Positions 6,482 through 16,759 of a DNA stretch of 64,000 bases are shown one piece after another. A program made the translations under genes and the position numbers. The DNA comes from Chloroflexota bacterium (GTDB lineage Bacteria; Chloroflexota; Anaerolineae; UBA7937; B3-Chlor): NCBI GenBank assembly GCA_030603665.1, contig JAUVXJ010000002.1, positions 310,001 through 374,000 on the forward strand, read 5' to 3'. Positions within the stretch are counted from its first letter, which is position 1, and every line of letters starts with the position of its first letter. The notes below the pieces were generated by a model, which was not told where the DNA came from, did no database searches, and saw only the letters and a list, made by a program, of their open reading frames with translations.

Positions 6482-9436
6482 ATGAGCAGAGTGCAGTCCC
6501 TCCTGAGGAACGAGTGGGTTCTTCTGGGACTTGTGATAGCGATCTCCATCTTCTTCAGGTTCTATCGACTTGATACCATCCCCCTGGGTCTTCATTCCGA
6601 CGAGGCGGTGATGGGCTATCATGCTCGTCACGTCCTGCAAGCGAAGCAGTTTCCCATCTTCTTCGAGGAGAACCGCGGTCAAGAGCCGATGAAGATGTAC
6701 TTGACGGCTCTGCTCCTGCCTCTACTTGGAGAGACTGCCATTGCCATTCGCACCGTCTCCGCCCTGGCAGGGGTCATGACCGTGGCTTTGCTCTACCTGC
6801 TTGTGAAGGAGCTCTTCCCCGAGGAGGACGGCCAAGGAATGCCTTCTTCTATCGGATTGATGGCCGCTCTGTGGCTTGCCTTGTCCTATTGGCACGTGAG
6901 CTACAGTCGACTAGGAATGGAGCCGATCCTCCTGCCCCTGTTTGTCACCATCACCATCTACTTCACCTGGCGAGGCATCAGGTCCGGAAGAAACCTGGAC
7001 TATGCGCTGTCTGGTCTCTTCCTGGGATTGAGTCTCTACACTTACCGGGCTGCCAGGCTGTTTCCTCTTGTGTTTCTTGTGTATGCCGCCGCTTGTTTCT
7101 TGCTGTCGCGACGCCTGCCTAGGCGCCAGTTCGCCAATTGGGTGATCCTCTTCGCGGTCGCTGCGCTGGTCTTTGCCCCTCTGGGGTACTTCGCCCTCAC
7201 CAATTGGGATGTCTACTTCACAAGGGCAGGTGACGTCACGGTCTTCAACCCTGAGCTGAACCAAGGCTCGCCTGTGCGGGCGCTGCTGAAGAGCACAGTG
7301 CAAACAATGGCATCCTTCCTCGTGCTACCAGATCCCAACTGGCGGCAGAATCCGGCCGCTCGCCCCCTTCTGGATCCCGTCACCGGTGTCCTCTTCCTGG
7401 TGGGCTTGGGCATCACCCTTTTCAGATGGCGACGGCCAAACTACCTCTTTATCCTGGTATGGCTGTTCGTGATGGCACTGCCTGCCACCCTGACGGCCTC
7501 TGGCATGCCCCACTCCTCTCGCAGCATCGGCCTCGTGCCGGTGGCTTGCATCCTGCCCGCCATTGGGCTGCATGAGCTTTGCCAATTGCTGAAGAGACGA
7601 AGTCCCTCCAGAGTGATGCTACAGCTTTCCCGGCTCGCAGTCGTCATGGTGTTCTTGCTTGTGGGCGCGTTCACCTACTGGGACTACTTCACAGCCTGGA
7701 GCAGGGACGAGCTACCTCCCGCCTTTGATATGGCCTTTGTGGAAGCGGCCGAGGTCATGAATGTCGTCTCCCAGCCAGATGGCGTCTGGATCCTGCCACT
7801 CACCCCCCTGGCCGACCCAGGCTCCGTTCACTACACCGTGGAATTCCTCTATCAGGGCGACGCACCCCACCATTTCCTGCGCGTAGACGAGGACACTGTC
7901 GCTGAGGAACTGACGGCTATCGCCAAAGGGAGAGACAAGGTATCCGTCGTGGAGTGGGATCCGGCCGTTCTCGGTGGAGCGTATCTCTACCATGCTGACC
8001 CTAAAGGCGTCCTTTCGTATCTGCTCAGCAAGCACGGGGCGGCAAGGGACGAGGGTGGGTTCCACGCCTTCGATGTCCTGAGCTACGGATTGCCTGCCGG
8101 TGTGCATTTCGCCATCGCCGATTCCTTCGAGCCGGTGAACGCCGCTTTCGGCGATCAGATAGCGCTGACAGGGGTGGCGCACGGGGGCTCCGCAGTCGAT
8201 GAAACCGGCGAGACCGCAGACCTGGGGCCACCTGCGGTCCGCTCTGGGGAGCAGGCATGGGTCGCCTTGCGCTGGGAGGCCGTGACCACGCCATCCGCAG
8301 ACTACAAGGCGGCCGCCTACCTCGTGGATAGCCGCGATCGTGTCCTGGCCCAGATGGACAAGGTTTTGCTCAGCAGCCAGATGGAGACCACGACCCAGTG
8401 GGTGTCTGGTCAGGAGGAGATGGACTACTATACTCTGTCCATTCCACCCGCCACTCCACCTGGAGAGTACCAAATCGAGGTGGCGGTCTACGAGGCCGAG
8501 ACCTCGGCCAGACTCCCCGTGCTGGACGCAGAAGGTAGGATGACTGGCCAGAGCAAGAGAGTGGGCTCTATTCAAATCGTCAAGCCGCTTGTCCCCCCTC
8601 AGGTGAAACCGCAGACAGAGATAGCCGACGGCGAGCTCGCGCCCGGCATCAGATTGCTGGGATACGACCTCCCGCTGCGCGAGGTAGAGCCCGGAGGCGT
8701 CCTGCGGCTGGCGCTCTACTGGAATGCTCTCCATGACGTAGAAGAGGACTACGTACTGTCCCTCGAGCTTCGAGACCAAGCGGGACAAGTCCAGATGCAC
8801 TACGAAGAGCGCCCCGTCGATGACAGCTACCCCACCACGCAATGGGAGGAGGGAGAGATTCTGCGGGACTGGCACGATGTCCCGGTGCCCCCAGACACAC
8901 CTCAAGAGGAGTACGAGCTTGTCGTCATTGTGTTGGAGGGCGACGGGGTGCAGGGTCAGGCAAGCCTGGGGTCCGTGGCAGTCAAGGGCCGGCCGCACTA
9001 TTACACAGTTCCCGACATCCAGCACCCCTCCGAGGTCACAGTGGGTGAGAACATCCGGCTGCTGGGGTATGCCCTGGAGAGGGAGCAAGTCAAGCCTGGT
9101 GACACGATCAGACTGACCCTGTACTGGCAGGCCCTCGCGCGTATGGAGACCTCCTACACAGTGTTCACTCATCTCCTCGACGCTGAGCACGGGATCCGCG
9201 GGCAGAAGGACAGCATCCCGGGCAACGGGGCGCTTCCCACCACAAGCTGGGTCGAAGGGGAAGTAATCACAGACCTTTACGAGCTGGTGGTCGACGCTGA
9301 TGCTCCGTCAGGCAGCTACGTTCTGGAGATAGGGGCCTACGACGCAGCGACGGGTCTGCGACTGTCTCTCCACGACGCATCGGGAGAACCCCTGGGCGAC
9401 CGTTTACTGCTGGAGTCCACGGTAGATGTGCAGTAG
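6482..9436 (+). CDS. GT39-like (GT-C) membrane glycosyltransferase with three C-terminal beta-sandwich modules (A-B-C)
   Basis: A 984-residue protein. Residues 1-430 contain about 10-12 membrane spans of the ArnT/PMT (GT39) fold. The first extracytoplasmic loop carries the acidic pair D40-E41 (HSDEAVMGY), the site that binds the metal and lipid-phosphate donor in GT-C enzymes. EPMKMYL and SYWHVSYSRLG follow, as in its paralogues. Such enzymes use a polyprenyl-phosphate sugar and act on the outer membrane face. The tail holds module A (about 545-705, with WVALRW and MDYYTLSIPPATPPGEY), module B (about 712-855, GYDLPLREVEPGG) and module C (about 855-984, TSYTVFTHLLD). It lies 43 bp after the previous gene, with GGAG before the ATG. 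Acceptor and sugar are unknown. Confidence 0.8.
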   Translation: MSRVQSLLRNEWVLLGLVIAISIFFRFYRLDTIPLGLHSDEAVMGYHARHVLQAKQFPIFFEENRGQEPMKMYLTALLLPLLGETAIAIRTVSALAGVMTVALLYLLVKELFPEEDGQGMPSSIGLMAALWLALSYWHVSYSRLGMEPILLPLFVTITIYFTWRGIRSGRNLDYALSGLFLGLSLYTYRAARLFPLVFLVYAAACFLLSRRLPRRQFANWVILFAVAALVFAPLGYFALTNWDVYFTRAGDVTVFNPELNQGSPVRALLKSTVQTMASFLVLPDPNWRQNPAARPLLDPVTGVLFLVGLGITLFRWRRPNYLFILVWLFVMALPATLTASGMPHSSRSIGLVPVACILPAIGLHELCQLLKRRSPSRVMLQLSRLAVVMVFLLVGAFTYWDYFTAWSRDELPPAFDMAFVEAAEVMNVVSQPDGVWILPLTPLADPGSVHYTVEFLYQGDAPHHFLRVDEDTVAEELTAIAKGRDKVSVVEWDPAVLGGAYLYHADPKGVLSYLLSKHGAARDEGGFHAFDVLSYGLPAGVHFAIADSFEPVNAAFGDQIALTGVAHGGSAVDETGETADLGPPAVRSGEQAWVALRWEAVTTPSADYKAAAYLVDSRDRVLAQMDKVLLSSQMETTTQWVSGQEEMDYYTLSIPPATPPGEYQIEVAVYEAETSARLPVLDAEGRMTGQSKRVGSIQIVKPLVPPQVKPQTEIADGELAPGIRLLGYDLPLREVEPGGVLRLALYWNALHDVEEDYVLSLELRDQAGQVQMHYEERPVDDSYPTTQWEEGEILRDWHDVPVPPDTPQEEYELVVIVLEGDGVQGQASLGSVAVKGRPHYYTVPDIQHPSEVTVGENIRLLGYALEREQVKPGDTIRLTLYWQALARMETSYTVFTHLLDAEHGIRGQKDSIPGNGALPTTSWVEGEVITDLYELVVDADAPSGSYVLEIGAYDAATGLRLSLHDASGEPLGDRLLLESTVDVQ

Positions 9437-9460
9437 CGTGAGCGCCGCTGAGGTCCCCTG

Positions 9461-11566
9461 ATGAATAAGACCACAAAGCTGGACATCCTCGCTATCCTGA
9501 TCCTCGTCCTCATCGCCGTCTTCTTCCGCTTCCATCACCTGCAAGAGCTGCCCATTGGACTGTGGCGTGATGAGGCAGCCAATGGTCTAGAGGCACTCCG
9601 CGTCCTCGACGGCGACCTGGCTATCTTCTATGGGACGCGCGAGCCGATGTTCATCTATCTTGTCGCCTTGTCCGTCGGCCTCTTGGGGAGGAACCCCCTC
9701 GCCATTCGTCTCGTCGCAGCCATCGCTGGGACCGCCACCATACCGGTCACCTATCTCCTCTTCAAGGAGGTCTTCAGATGGACCGATCACAGGGTGCGGC
9801 TTCTGGCCTTCCTGACCAGTACCTGGCTAGCCACGTCCTACTGGCACCTCAACTTCAGCCGGCTGGGCTTCCGAGGCGTTCTCCTCCCGCTCTTCGCATC
9901 TCTGTCCTTCTACCTCTTTTGGCGCGGCTGGAACCAGCTCGAACATGGCGCATCGCGGCATCGCACAACCCTGGCTTGGTTCGCCGTCTCCGGACTCTGC
10001 TTCGGCCTCACCTTCTACACCTACACCCCCAGTCGCTTCCTCCCTCTGGTATTGCTTCCGTTCGTTGGGCAGGCGGTGTGGGGGGCCTGGTCCCGCAGAT
10101 CTGAGGCTGAGCAAAAGAGCGATCGCACCGCTCCAGCCAAGCCCCTGGCGGCTCTGTTTGTGTTCTCGGCGTCCTGTCTCCTCATCTTCGCGCCCCTTGG
10201 CGTGCATTTCGTGGCGGACCCCGGGAGCTTCTTCGTCCGGCGCGGTGTCTCCGTTTTCAGCGCTACGGACGACCAGCCCCTGACCACCCTCCTGGCCGAG
10301 AACGTAGTTCACCAGCTTGGCATGTTTGGATTCCTCGCGGATCCCAATACCAGGCACAACCCTGCGGGACGACCGGCATTCGATCTCTTCACCCTTGCGT
10401 TCTTCATGGTCGGCTTCGCACTGAGCCTGCGCCGCTCGAGGAAGCTGCCCTACCTGTTCTGTATAGGCTGGTTCCTCATCATGCTGCTTCCAGCCATCCT
10501 GACCTACCCTGAACTACCCCACTACCTGCGTGCTATCGGCGCCCTCCCGGTGGCCTGCGTATTCCCTGCCTTGGGAGCCGAGGCCGCCTGGGACTGGGTG
10601 CGAGCCAGAACCGAGTCCTTGAAGATGAGATCTGCCTTCGCTGTCATCCTGGGTCTCTGCCTCGCCTTCTCAGCTGTGCTGACCTACCGTGACTACTTCA
10701 CCCCGCGGGTGGAAGAGATCGAACTGGTCAAGGCCTTCGATCCACGGTTCGTGGAAACGGCCGCTCTGATGAATGAGTTGGACGAACCTGGCGCGGTGTG
10801 GATTGTCCCCCTCGGGCCTCACGACGAGCAGAGGATGGCCTACTTCGTCATCGACTTCCTGTACCAGGGTCAGGCACCCCTGCGCTACGTGCACGCGGAT
10901 GAAGAAGCAGTGGCGCGGGAACTCTCCGCATCCAGCCAGGGCAGCGAACGAGCGATGGTGCTGCGTACGACAGAGCACTACCTGACACAGCCATGGTATG
11001 ATCTCTACGCTGACTCGCGGGGGCTGATACCATTCCTATTCGACAAGCACACTCGCCGGTCGGAGACCAAACACTTCGCCAACGTCGACGTTCTGGTCTA
11101 TCAACTCCCGGAAGGCGTGGTGTTCTCCATGCCCAGTGGCCTCCAACCGCAGAAGATAGACTTCGGCGACAGTCTGAAACTGACCGGCATTGCCTCAGGG
11201 TTGAGCTCGGGAGAGCCACGCCAGGCCTGGGTTGCTCTGCAGTGGCAGGTGTCTGCGACCCCAGGCGCTGACTACGGCACGGAGATCGCTCTGATCGACG
11301 AGCAAGGCGAACGGGCAGGAACTATTCACGAGCTCCTCCTCAGCGGTGAGTTGCAGCCCACAAACCGGTGGGATCCCTGGCAGCAAGAGACCAGCTACCA
11401 CAGTTTCACTGGTTTGCCCGATGCTTCCCGAGGCGGATATAGTATACAAGTGTCGGTGTACCCCGTGGATGTGGACAACGGCTGGGAGTTTGCTGGCCCC
11501 ACCGCCGAAGGGGGGACAAGCCTGACAGTGGGTAGCATCTTGCCCACTGTTGCCATATTGGACTAG
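9461..11566 (+). CDS. GT39-like (GT-C) membrane glycosyltransferase with a single A-type module
   Basis: A 701-residue paralogue. The membrane domain (about residues 1-430) has D37-E38 in WRDEAANG, REPMFIYLV, and SYWHLNFSRLG, so the GT39 catalytic landmarks are present. The tail stops after one A-type module (about 560-701, WVALQWQ and LPDASRGGY). Modules B and C of its neighbours are absent and there is no sign of a frameshift, so it may be a natural short form or a deletion product. Start ATG with GAGG about 7 nt upstream, 24 bp after the preceding gene. Confidence 0.8.
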   Translation: MNKTTKLDILAILILVLIAVFFRFHHLQELPIGLWRDEAANGLEALRVLDGDLAIFYGTREPMFIYLVALSVGLLGRNPLAIRLVAAIAGTATIPVTYLLFKEVFRWTDHRVRLLAFLTSTWLATSYWHLNFSRLGFRGVLLPLFASLSFYLFWRGWNQLEHGASRHRTTLAWFAVSGLCFGLTFYTYTPSRFLPLVLLPFVGQAVWGAWSRRSEAEQKSDRTAPAKPLAALFVFSASCLLIFAPLGVHFVADPGSFFVRRGVSVFSATDDQPLTTLLAENVVHQLGMFGFLADPNTRHNPAGRPAFDLFTLAFFMVGFALSLRRSRKLPYLFCIGWFLIMLLPAILTYPELPHYLRAIGALPVACVFPALGAEAAWDWVRARTESLKMRSAFAVILGLCLAFSAVLTYRDYFTPRVEEIELVKAFDPRFVETAALMNELDEPGAVWIVPLGPHDEQRMAYFVIDFLYQGQAPLRYVHADEEAVARELSASSQGSERAMVLRTTEHYLTQPWYDLYADSRGLIPFLFDKHTRRSETKHFANVDVLVYQLPEGVVFSMPSGLQPQKIDFGDSLKLTGIASGLSSGEPRQAWVALQWQVSATPGADYGTEIALIDEQGERAGTIHELLLSGELQPTNRWDPWQQETSYHSFTGLPDASRGGYSIQVSVYPVDVDNGWEFAGPTAEGGTSLTVGSILPTVAILD

Positions 11567-11638
11567 GGTGGGTCTGAAGAAGAGGGTGAGCCAACTGACA
11601 GCTCATTTCCTCGTCCACTCTCTGCGGGAGGGCAGCTA

Positions 11639-13732
11639 TTGATCAGGGACGCGATGTGGAACCGATGGTTCTGGGCGCTGTTGATACTGACGCTCATCGT
11701 CGTCTTCCTTGCCTATCAGTGGACCGGTTCCTACTCCCTCGACATCGGGGCCATCAAAGCGGACGATGATCTGTTCATCGCGGGTTTCCACCAGCGTGAG
11801 AGCAGCCCACATGACGACTATCGCTGGACCGGACCGCGCGCCCTAGTGAGCTTCCTGGGCCTGGGGCGCGGGCGACCCTGGACATTGACCCTACACCTCA
11901 GTGGCTACCGACCTCCCGGACAGCCCTCTCCCCAGGTGAGCCTCGGCGTTAACGGCCATCCTCTGGCGCAGTTTGCCGCCCACGACGGGATGGCGGAGCA
12001 CCAGTTCACCATTGATGCCTCGATGATTGACTGGTCGGGCGACCTCCTGGTCGAGATCGCGCCTGATGTCTTCATCCCAGAATCCGACTCACGGCAGCTT
12101 GGCGTCCTGGTGAGCAGGATCACCGTCACTCCTGCCGGACCAGGGATTCTCGTTCCCTCGCCCATCACCCTGCTGCTCATCGCTGGCTCGCTAGCCGTTC
12201 TCTTCTTCTTCTTGCGATGGATGGGTGCATCGGCCGCGCTCTCGTTCTGGATAAGCTTACTTCCAACGGCGGCGCTTGGCTTTGTGGTCGCCCTGCATCG
12301 CCAATACGCCAGTTGGTATGCATTGAGTGTCCTGCTCCTCTTGATGGCCGCGACGATATCCGGTGTGGCTCTCCACACCCTCCTACAGAAGGCGGCCCGC
12401 AGATTCCGATGGCAGGCTCTCGCAGACATGAACACTAGACCTTTGCTTGGCATACTGCTCCTGGCTCTGGCCTGCAATCTCGCCCTGCTGCCTACACCTG
12501 GGTTCGTGGGCGACATGGGGATCTTCATGCGCTGGTCCTGGAAACTGACCACAGGTGGGCTTCACACCGCCTATCTACCCGTCGCCCCGGTGGAGCCCAT
12601 CGACTACCCGCCCCTAATTCCGTACCTGCTCTCGATTATGGGAGCGCTGTACCAGCGGATATTCGACCCGTCCTTCCCCTACCCGCCGGAGCGGAGCACA
12701 CTCCTCTTCTACTCCCTGCTGAAACTGCCCACCATCGCCGCTGACATCGGAACCGGCGTGATCATCTTCCTCTTCATGAGGCGCAGAACGAGTCAACGCC
12801 TTGCTCTGCTCTCGATGGCTGCCTATCTTTTCAATCCTGCCATCCTCTTTGCTTCTGCCTATGGTGGACAGACCGATGCCATCTACTCGTTCTTCGCGGT
12901 GCTGGCGGTGGTCCTTATCCTAGAGCGGCGCGTGATCGGAGCATGGTCGAGCATCGCCCTGGCTGTCTTGAGCAAGCCCCAAGGAGCCTTCTTCCTTCCC
13001 CTGATCCTCTTTCTAACATGGAAGCGGTTGGGAGTTCGGCCCGTGCTCAAGGGACTGGCGGTGGCGATAGTCGTCGTGCTTCTCGTCTTCTCCCCCTTCC
13101 TGTACCGTGGTACGGGAGACAGTCTGGCGGAATACCTCTTCTCCGTAGGTCGTCTAGACATACCAGGGATGCCGGCCTATACCACACTCGCCGCCCACAA
13201 CCTGTGGTGGGTGTTGGGTGCCGGGGCCGAGGTGGTTGACATAGGTGGACCATGGTCCGAGATGCCATTCATCGGCACACTACTTGCGCCTCGGATCTTG
13301 GGACTCACGCTCATGGTCATTTTGTACACGCTCGGCCTATACGCACTCTGGAAGAGTGATGACGAATTGCTGGTCCCAGTTGTGGCCGCTTTTGTCGGCT
13401 TTGCGTGCTTCATGACCCTCACCCAGGTGCACGCACGCTATGCGTTTTCGATGCTTCCGTTCCTATCAATGGCATTGGCTACGGCGAAGAGGTGGAGAAT
13501 CATCTACCTGGTGCTCACCATCACCTTCCTCACCAATATGGCTCTGCATGACGCCGCCCTCCTCGACATGCTCGGTCTCCTGGAACACGAGCGACTGCTC
13601 GACCCCATCAAGTACCTCAACGCCCTGGTCAACGTTGGCGTACTAGTCTATTGGGCCGTGGTTCTGTCGGCTGGTTGGCGTTCCGGACAGGTGGCCGTGA
13701 GTAGGATCCGCCAAGAAGAAGGGACAGCATAG
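11639..13732 (+). CDS. GT-C mannosyltransferase-like membrane protein with N-terminal beta-sandwich
   Basis: A 697-residue protein unlike its neighbours in layout. After a signal anchor (residues about 8-27) comes an extracytoplasmic beta-rich domain (about 30-165), then about 12 membrane spans. The catalytic-type loop has GDMGIFMRWSW, and a later loop has IDYPPLIPYLLS, as in GT87/PIG-M-like polyprenyl-phosphate mannosyltransferases. No C-terminal module is present. The TTG start at 11639 has GGGAGGG 6 nt upstream, and an in-frame ATG at 11654 with AGGGA is the alternative. The loop Asp suggests an active transferase, but the sugar is inferred only from family resemblance. Confidence 0.75.
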   Translation: MIRDAMWNRWFWALLILTLIVVFLAYQWTGSYSLDIGAIKADDDLFIAGFHQRESSPHDDYRWTGPRALVSFLGLGRGRPWTLTLHLSGYRPPGQPSPQVSLGVNGHPLAQFAAHDGMAEHQFTIDASMIDWSGDLLVEIAPDVFIPESDSRQLGVLVSRITVTPAGPGILVPSPITLLLIAGSLAVLFFFLRWMGASAALSFWISLLPTAALGFVVALHRQYASWYALSVLLLLMAATISGVALHTLLQKAARRFRWQALADMNTRPLLGILLLALACNLALLPTPGFVGDMGIFMRWSWKLTTGGLHTAYLPVAPVEPIDYPPLIPYLLSIMGALYQRIFDPSFPYPPERSTLLFYSLLKLPTIAADIGTGVIIFLFMRRRTSQRLALLSMAAYLFNPAILFASAYGGQTDAIYSFFAVLAVVLILERRVIGAWSSIALAVLSKPQGAFFLPLILFLTWKRLGVRPVLKGLAVAIVVVLLVFSPFLYRGTGDSLAEYLFSVGRLDIPGMPAYTTLAAHNLWWVLGAGAEVVDIGGPWSEMPFIGTLLAPRILGLTLMVILYTLGLYALWKSDDELLVPVVAAFVGFACFMTLTQVHARYAFSMLPFLSMALATAKRWRIIYLVLTITFLTNMALHDAALLDMLGLLEHERLLDPIKYLNALVNVGVLVYWAVVLSAGWRSGQVAVSRIRQEEGTA

Positions 13733-13804
13733 AAGCATGTGCCCAGAGATGGCGCACCAGCCGCATTTGTGCAAGAGAGACGTGCTCGAGACAGGAGCCT
13801 GACC

Positions 13805-16723
13805 GTGCAAACCTCAAGACGAGAGCTGCTGCTCCTGATACTGATTACGGCTGTTGCCGCCTGTCTCAGGTTCTACAAGCTTGACGAGATACCACCGGGT
13901 CTGAGTGGGGATACGGCCTACAAAGGCGTCGCTGCCAATCGCATCTTGGACGGTGAGTACCCTATCTTCTTCGAGGAGAGTTGGGGCGGCATCGAGCCGA
14001 TGTATATGTACCTGCTGGCGGGCTTCTTCACGCTCTTCGGCTCCACGCCCCTGGCTATCAAGGTACTGTCAGCCGTCATCGGGACGATCACCATACCCGC
14101 CTTCTATTTGCTGGTCAGAGAGCTGCTCAAGTTGAGGATTACAGCACTCCTGGCAGCTGTTTGGCTTGCCATCTCTTTCTGGCATATCAGCTATAGCCGC
14201 TTGGGGTGGGAGATCATCCTGGCGCCTCTTTTCGTCATTGTGACCATCTACTTCCTGTGGCGGGGATTGAGGACCAATCATTGGAGGGAATTCCTCTGCG
14301 CCGGGCTGGCTCTTGGCGCAAGCCTGTACACCTACCAGGCACTCAGGTTCCTGCCCATACTGGTGGTCCTCTATCTTGCACTTCGGGCTCTGCTCGAGAA
14401 GGGGTTCTGGAGAGAGTATCGAGCCAAGGCCGCTGTGTGCGTGGTGATCGCCGTGTTGGTCTTCGCTCCCCTGGGAGCGTATTTCGTTACCCACTCGGAC
14501 ACATTCCTTCGGCGTGCGAGCGAGGTCTCCATCTTCAATCCGGAGAAGAACCCCCAGGGGGCCCTCCACTCCTTTCTTGTCAGCGCAATCAGGATGATTG
14601 GCGCCTACAACCTCCAGGGCGACCCTTACTGGCGCCACAACCTACCTGGACGCCCCGCCTTCGACGTGCTCACGTCAGCCTTCTTCTTCGTGGGGTTGGG
14701 CCTGAGCGTGCTCCGGTGGAGGGAGCGTTCTTACTCTCTCCTGCTGCTGTGGCTACTGGTCATGTCTCTTCCCCCTATCCTCACCCCGCCGCGAGACGTG
14801 CCCCACTTCTCCCGCTCTATCGGAGCCCTTCCCGCCGCGTGTGTCTTTCCGGCCATAGGACTCGAGGGCGCGTGGCGTTGGGTGCGGACTAGATGGCCCT
14901 CCAGTCGGGCCAAGACCATCGCTGCCTGCGGCGTGGCTGCCCTCCTCGTGGCCAGTGCTGCCCTCACCATGCGCGACTACTTCGTACTTTGGGCTGGAAA
15001 CTCCGAGCTGCGGGATCACTATTTCGACGGTGAGTTCGTTGATCTGGCCACAGCGATGAACCAGCTAGATGACCCGGATGGCGTGTGGATTCTGCCCCTC
15101 AGCCCTCTGGCCTCCGCCTACGATGAGGCGGGCCATCACACGGTCGAGTTTCTCTACCGTGGGCAAGCGCCGCTGAACTTCCTTAGCCTGGATGATTCAA
15201 CGGCAGCTGGCGAGCTCGCTGAACTGACGGGCGATCATGCCAAGGTACTCCTCGTTGATCCCAAGAGCTACGTGTTGGAGGAGGCCTACAACTACATAGA
15301 CGCAGATCCGAAGCGACTGGCGCCCTTCCTGCTTGGCAAGTATGGACAGAAGCTGGCACACTACGAATTCGACGCCTTCGACGTCCAGGTCTACACTCTG
15401 CCGACCGGTAGCAGCTTGGAGATCGCCGACCATTTGGACCCTCAGTCCGCCAACTTCGCCGGACAGTTGCTCCTCACGGCGGCTGACTTCGGCGTCTACG
15501 CCGCAGGGAACCCGGGGCAAAGGACGCTTCCCTCTGGCGGGGAGGCGTGGGTCGTGCTTGGGTGGAGCTCTCTCGCAGAGCCGACGACGGACTACAGCGT
15601 GGCACTCTATCTATTGGATCAACGAGAGCGCGTGGTCGGGCAAGTTGACAAACTCCTGCTTGGCAACAACATGCGGGGCACTTCTCATTGGACGCTTGGG
15701 CAGGAGGAGATGGACTACTATGTCCTGCCCAACTTGCCAGCGACGCCCCCAGGAGACTATCATCTCCAAGTGGTGGTCTACGATCCCTCGACCATGACCA
15801 GGCTGGCCCTACAGGATGACGGTGGAAACGTGCTGGGGTATGGGCACACCGTGGACGTAGTCCAGATCATCGAACCACCATCGCCACCAGCGGTCCAGCC
15901 AACGCACATAGTAGACGACGGAGCCTTGGCCCCTGGACTCAGCCTACTGGGTTTTGACCTGCCTCGCGGAGAGGTCAACCCGGGCGACACTGTGGAGATA
16001 GCCCTGTACTGGAAGGCAGTGACAGACGTGGCCCTGGACTATGTGATCCTGATGGAACTGAGGGATGCCCAGGGCCGCACCTTGGCATACGAGGAAAGCA
16101 GACCGGCTTACGGCACCTACCCCACCACACTCTGGAACAAGGGTGTGGTTGTCCGCGACTGGCACGACGTACCGGTGGAGCCCGACGCTCCCGCCGGGCA
16201 GTATGAACTCTACGTGGAACTCATCAGGGATGGTTTACCGATTGGGGAACTGGCCCTAGGCCCGGTCAGCGTTTCGGGCAGAGCTCGATCCTTCGAAGTG
16301 CCCCCCATGGAGCATGAACTGGGGTGGCTACTGGGCGACGGGGTGCGGCTACTCGGATATGACATGGACAAGGGTGCGAGGGTGGGAGCAACTCTGAGAC
16401 TGACCCTCTACTGGCAGTGCGAAACCGAGATGACCAAATCCTATACCGTGTTCACCCACTTGCTGGACAGCGACCACGTGATCAGAGGTCAGCAGGACAG
16501 ACTGCCCGGAGTTCCACAAGCGCCGACGACGAGCTGGATTGAGGGGGAGGTCATCGCCGATCCGTACGAGATAGCGGTGGACCCGGCGGCCCCAGGGGGC
16601 GAATACGTCGTGGAGATAGGCATGTATCATGCAGCTACGATGGAGCGTCTGCGTGTCTATGATGCCCAAGGTGCCATCCAGGGTGATAGCATCCTTCTGC
16701 AGACGGTGCACGTTGAACGGTAG
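13805..16723 (+). CDS. GT39-like (GT-C) membrane protein with three modules; acidic pair altered to Asp-Thr
   Basis: A 972-residue paralogue with a GT39-type membrane domain (about 8-420) and modules A (about 530-690), B (about 700-845) and C (about 846-972). The first-loop acidic pair seen as DE in the paralogues is DT here (LSGDTAYKG, D36-T37), while IEPMYMYLL and SFWHISYSRLG are kept. Loss of the second acid could reduce or change activity. The GTG at 13805 has AGGAG 7 nt upstream and places the first span normally. A GTG at 13739 would add 22 poorly supported residues. It follows the previous gene by about 70 bp. Confidence 0.78.
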   Translation: MQTSRRELLLLILITAVAACLRFYKLDEIPPGLSGDTAYKGVAANRILDGEYPIFFEESWGGIEPMYMYLLAGFFTLFGSTPLAIKVLSAVIGTITIPAFYLLVRELLKLRITALLAAVWLAISFWHISYSRLGWEIILAPLFVIVTIYFLWRGLRTNHWREFLCAGLALGASLYTYQALRFLPILVVLYLALRALLEKGFWREYRAKAAVCVVIAVLVFAPLGAYFVTHSDTFLRRASEVSIFNPEKNPQGALHSFLVSAIRMIGAYNLQGDPYWRHNLPGRPAFDVLTSAFFFVGLGLSVLRWRERSYSLLLLWLLVMSLPPILTPPRDVPHFSRSIGALPAACVFPAIGLEGAWRWVRTRWPSSRAKTIAACGVAALLVASAALTMRDYFVLWAGNSELRDHYFDGEFVDLATAMNQLDDPDGVWILPLSPLASAYDEAGHHTVEFLYRGQAPLNFLSLDDSTAAGELAELTGDHAKVLLVDPKSYVLEEAYNYIDADPKRLAPFLLGKYGQKLAHYEFDAFDVQVYTLPTGSSLEIADHLDPQSANFAGQLLLTAADFGVYAAGNPGQRTLPSGGEAWVVLGWSSLAEPTTDYSVALYLLDQRERVVGQVDKLLLGNNMRGTSHWTLGQEEMDYYVLPNLPATPPGDYHLQVVVYDPSTMTRLALQDDGGNVLGYGHTVDVVQIIEPPSPPAVQPTHIVDDGALAPGLSLLGFDLPRGEVNPGDTVEIALYWKAVTDVALDYVILMELRDAQGRTLAYEESRPAYGTYPTTLWNKGVVVRDWHDVPVEPDAPAGQYELYVELIRDGLPIGELALGPVSVSGRARSFEVPPMEHELGWLLGDGVRLLGYDMDKGARVGATLRLTLYWQCETEMTKSYTVFTHLLDSDHVIRGQQDRLPGVPQAPTTSWIEGEVIADPYEIAVDPAAPGGEYVVEIGMYHAATMERLRVYDAQGAIQGDSILLQTVHVER

Positions 16724-16759
16724 ACCGGTCATCCAAGATCGCCAGGAGAGCTGATCAAC

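Noticed and set aside
7712-9190. Long minus-strand open frame of 492 codons opposite the first GT39-like gene
   Set aside because: It lies fully inside a well-supported membrane-protein gene, has no recognisable domain, and long antisense frames are expected in GC-rich coding DNA.
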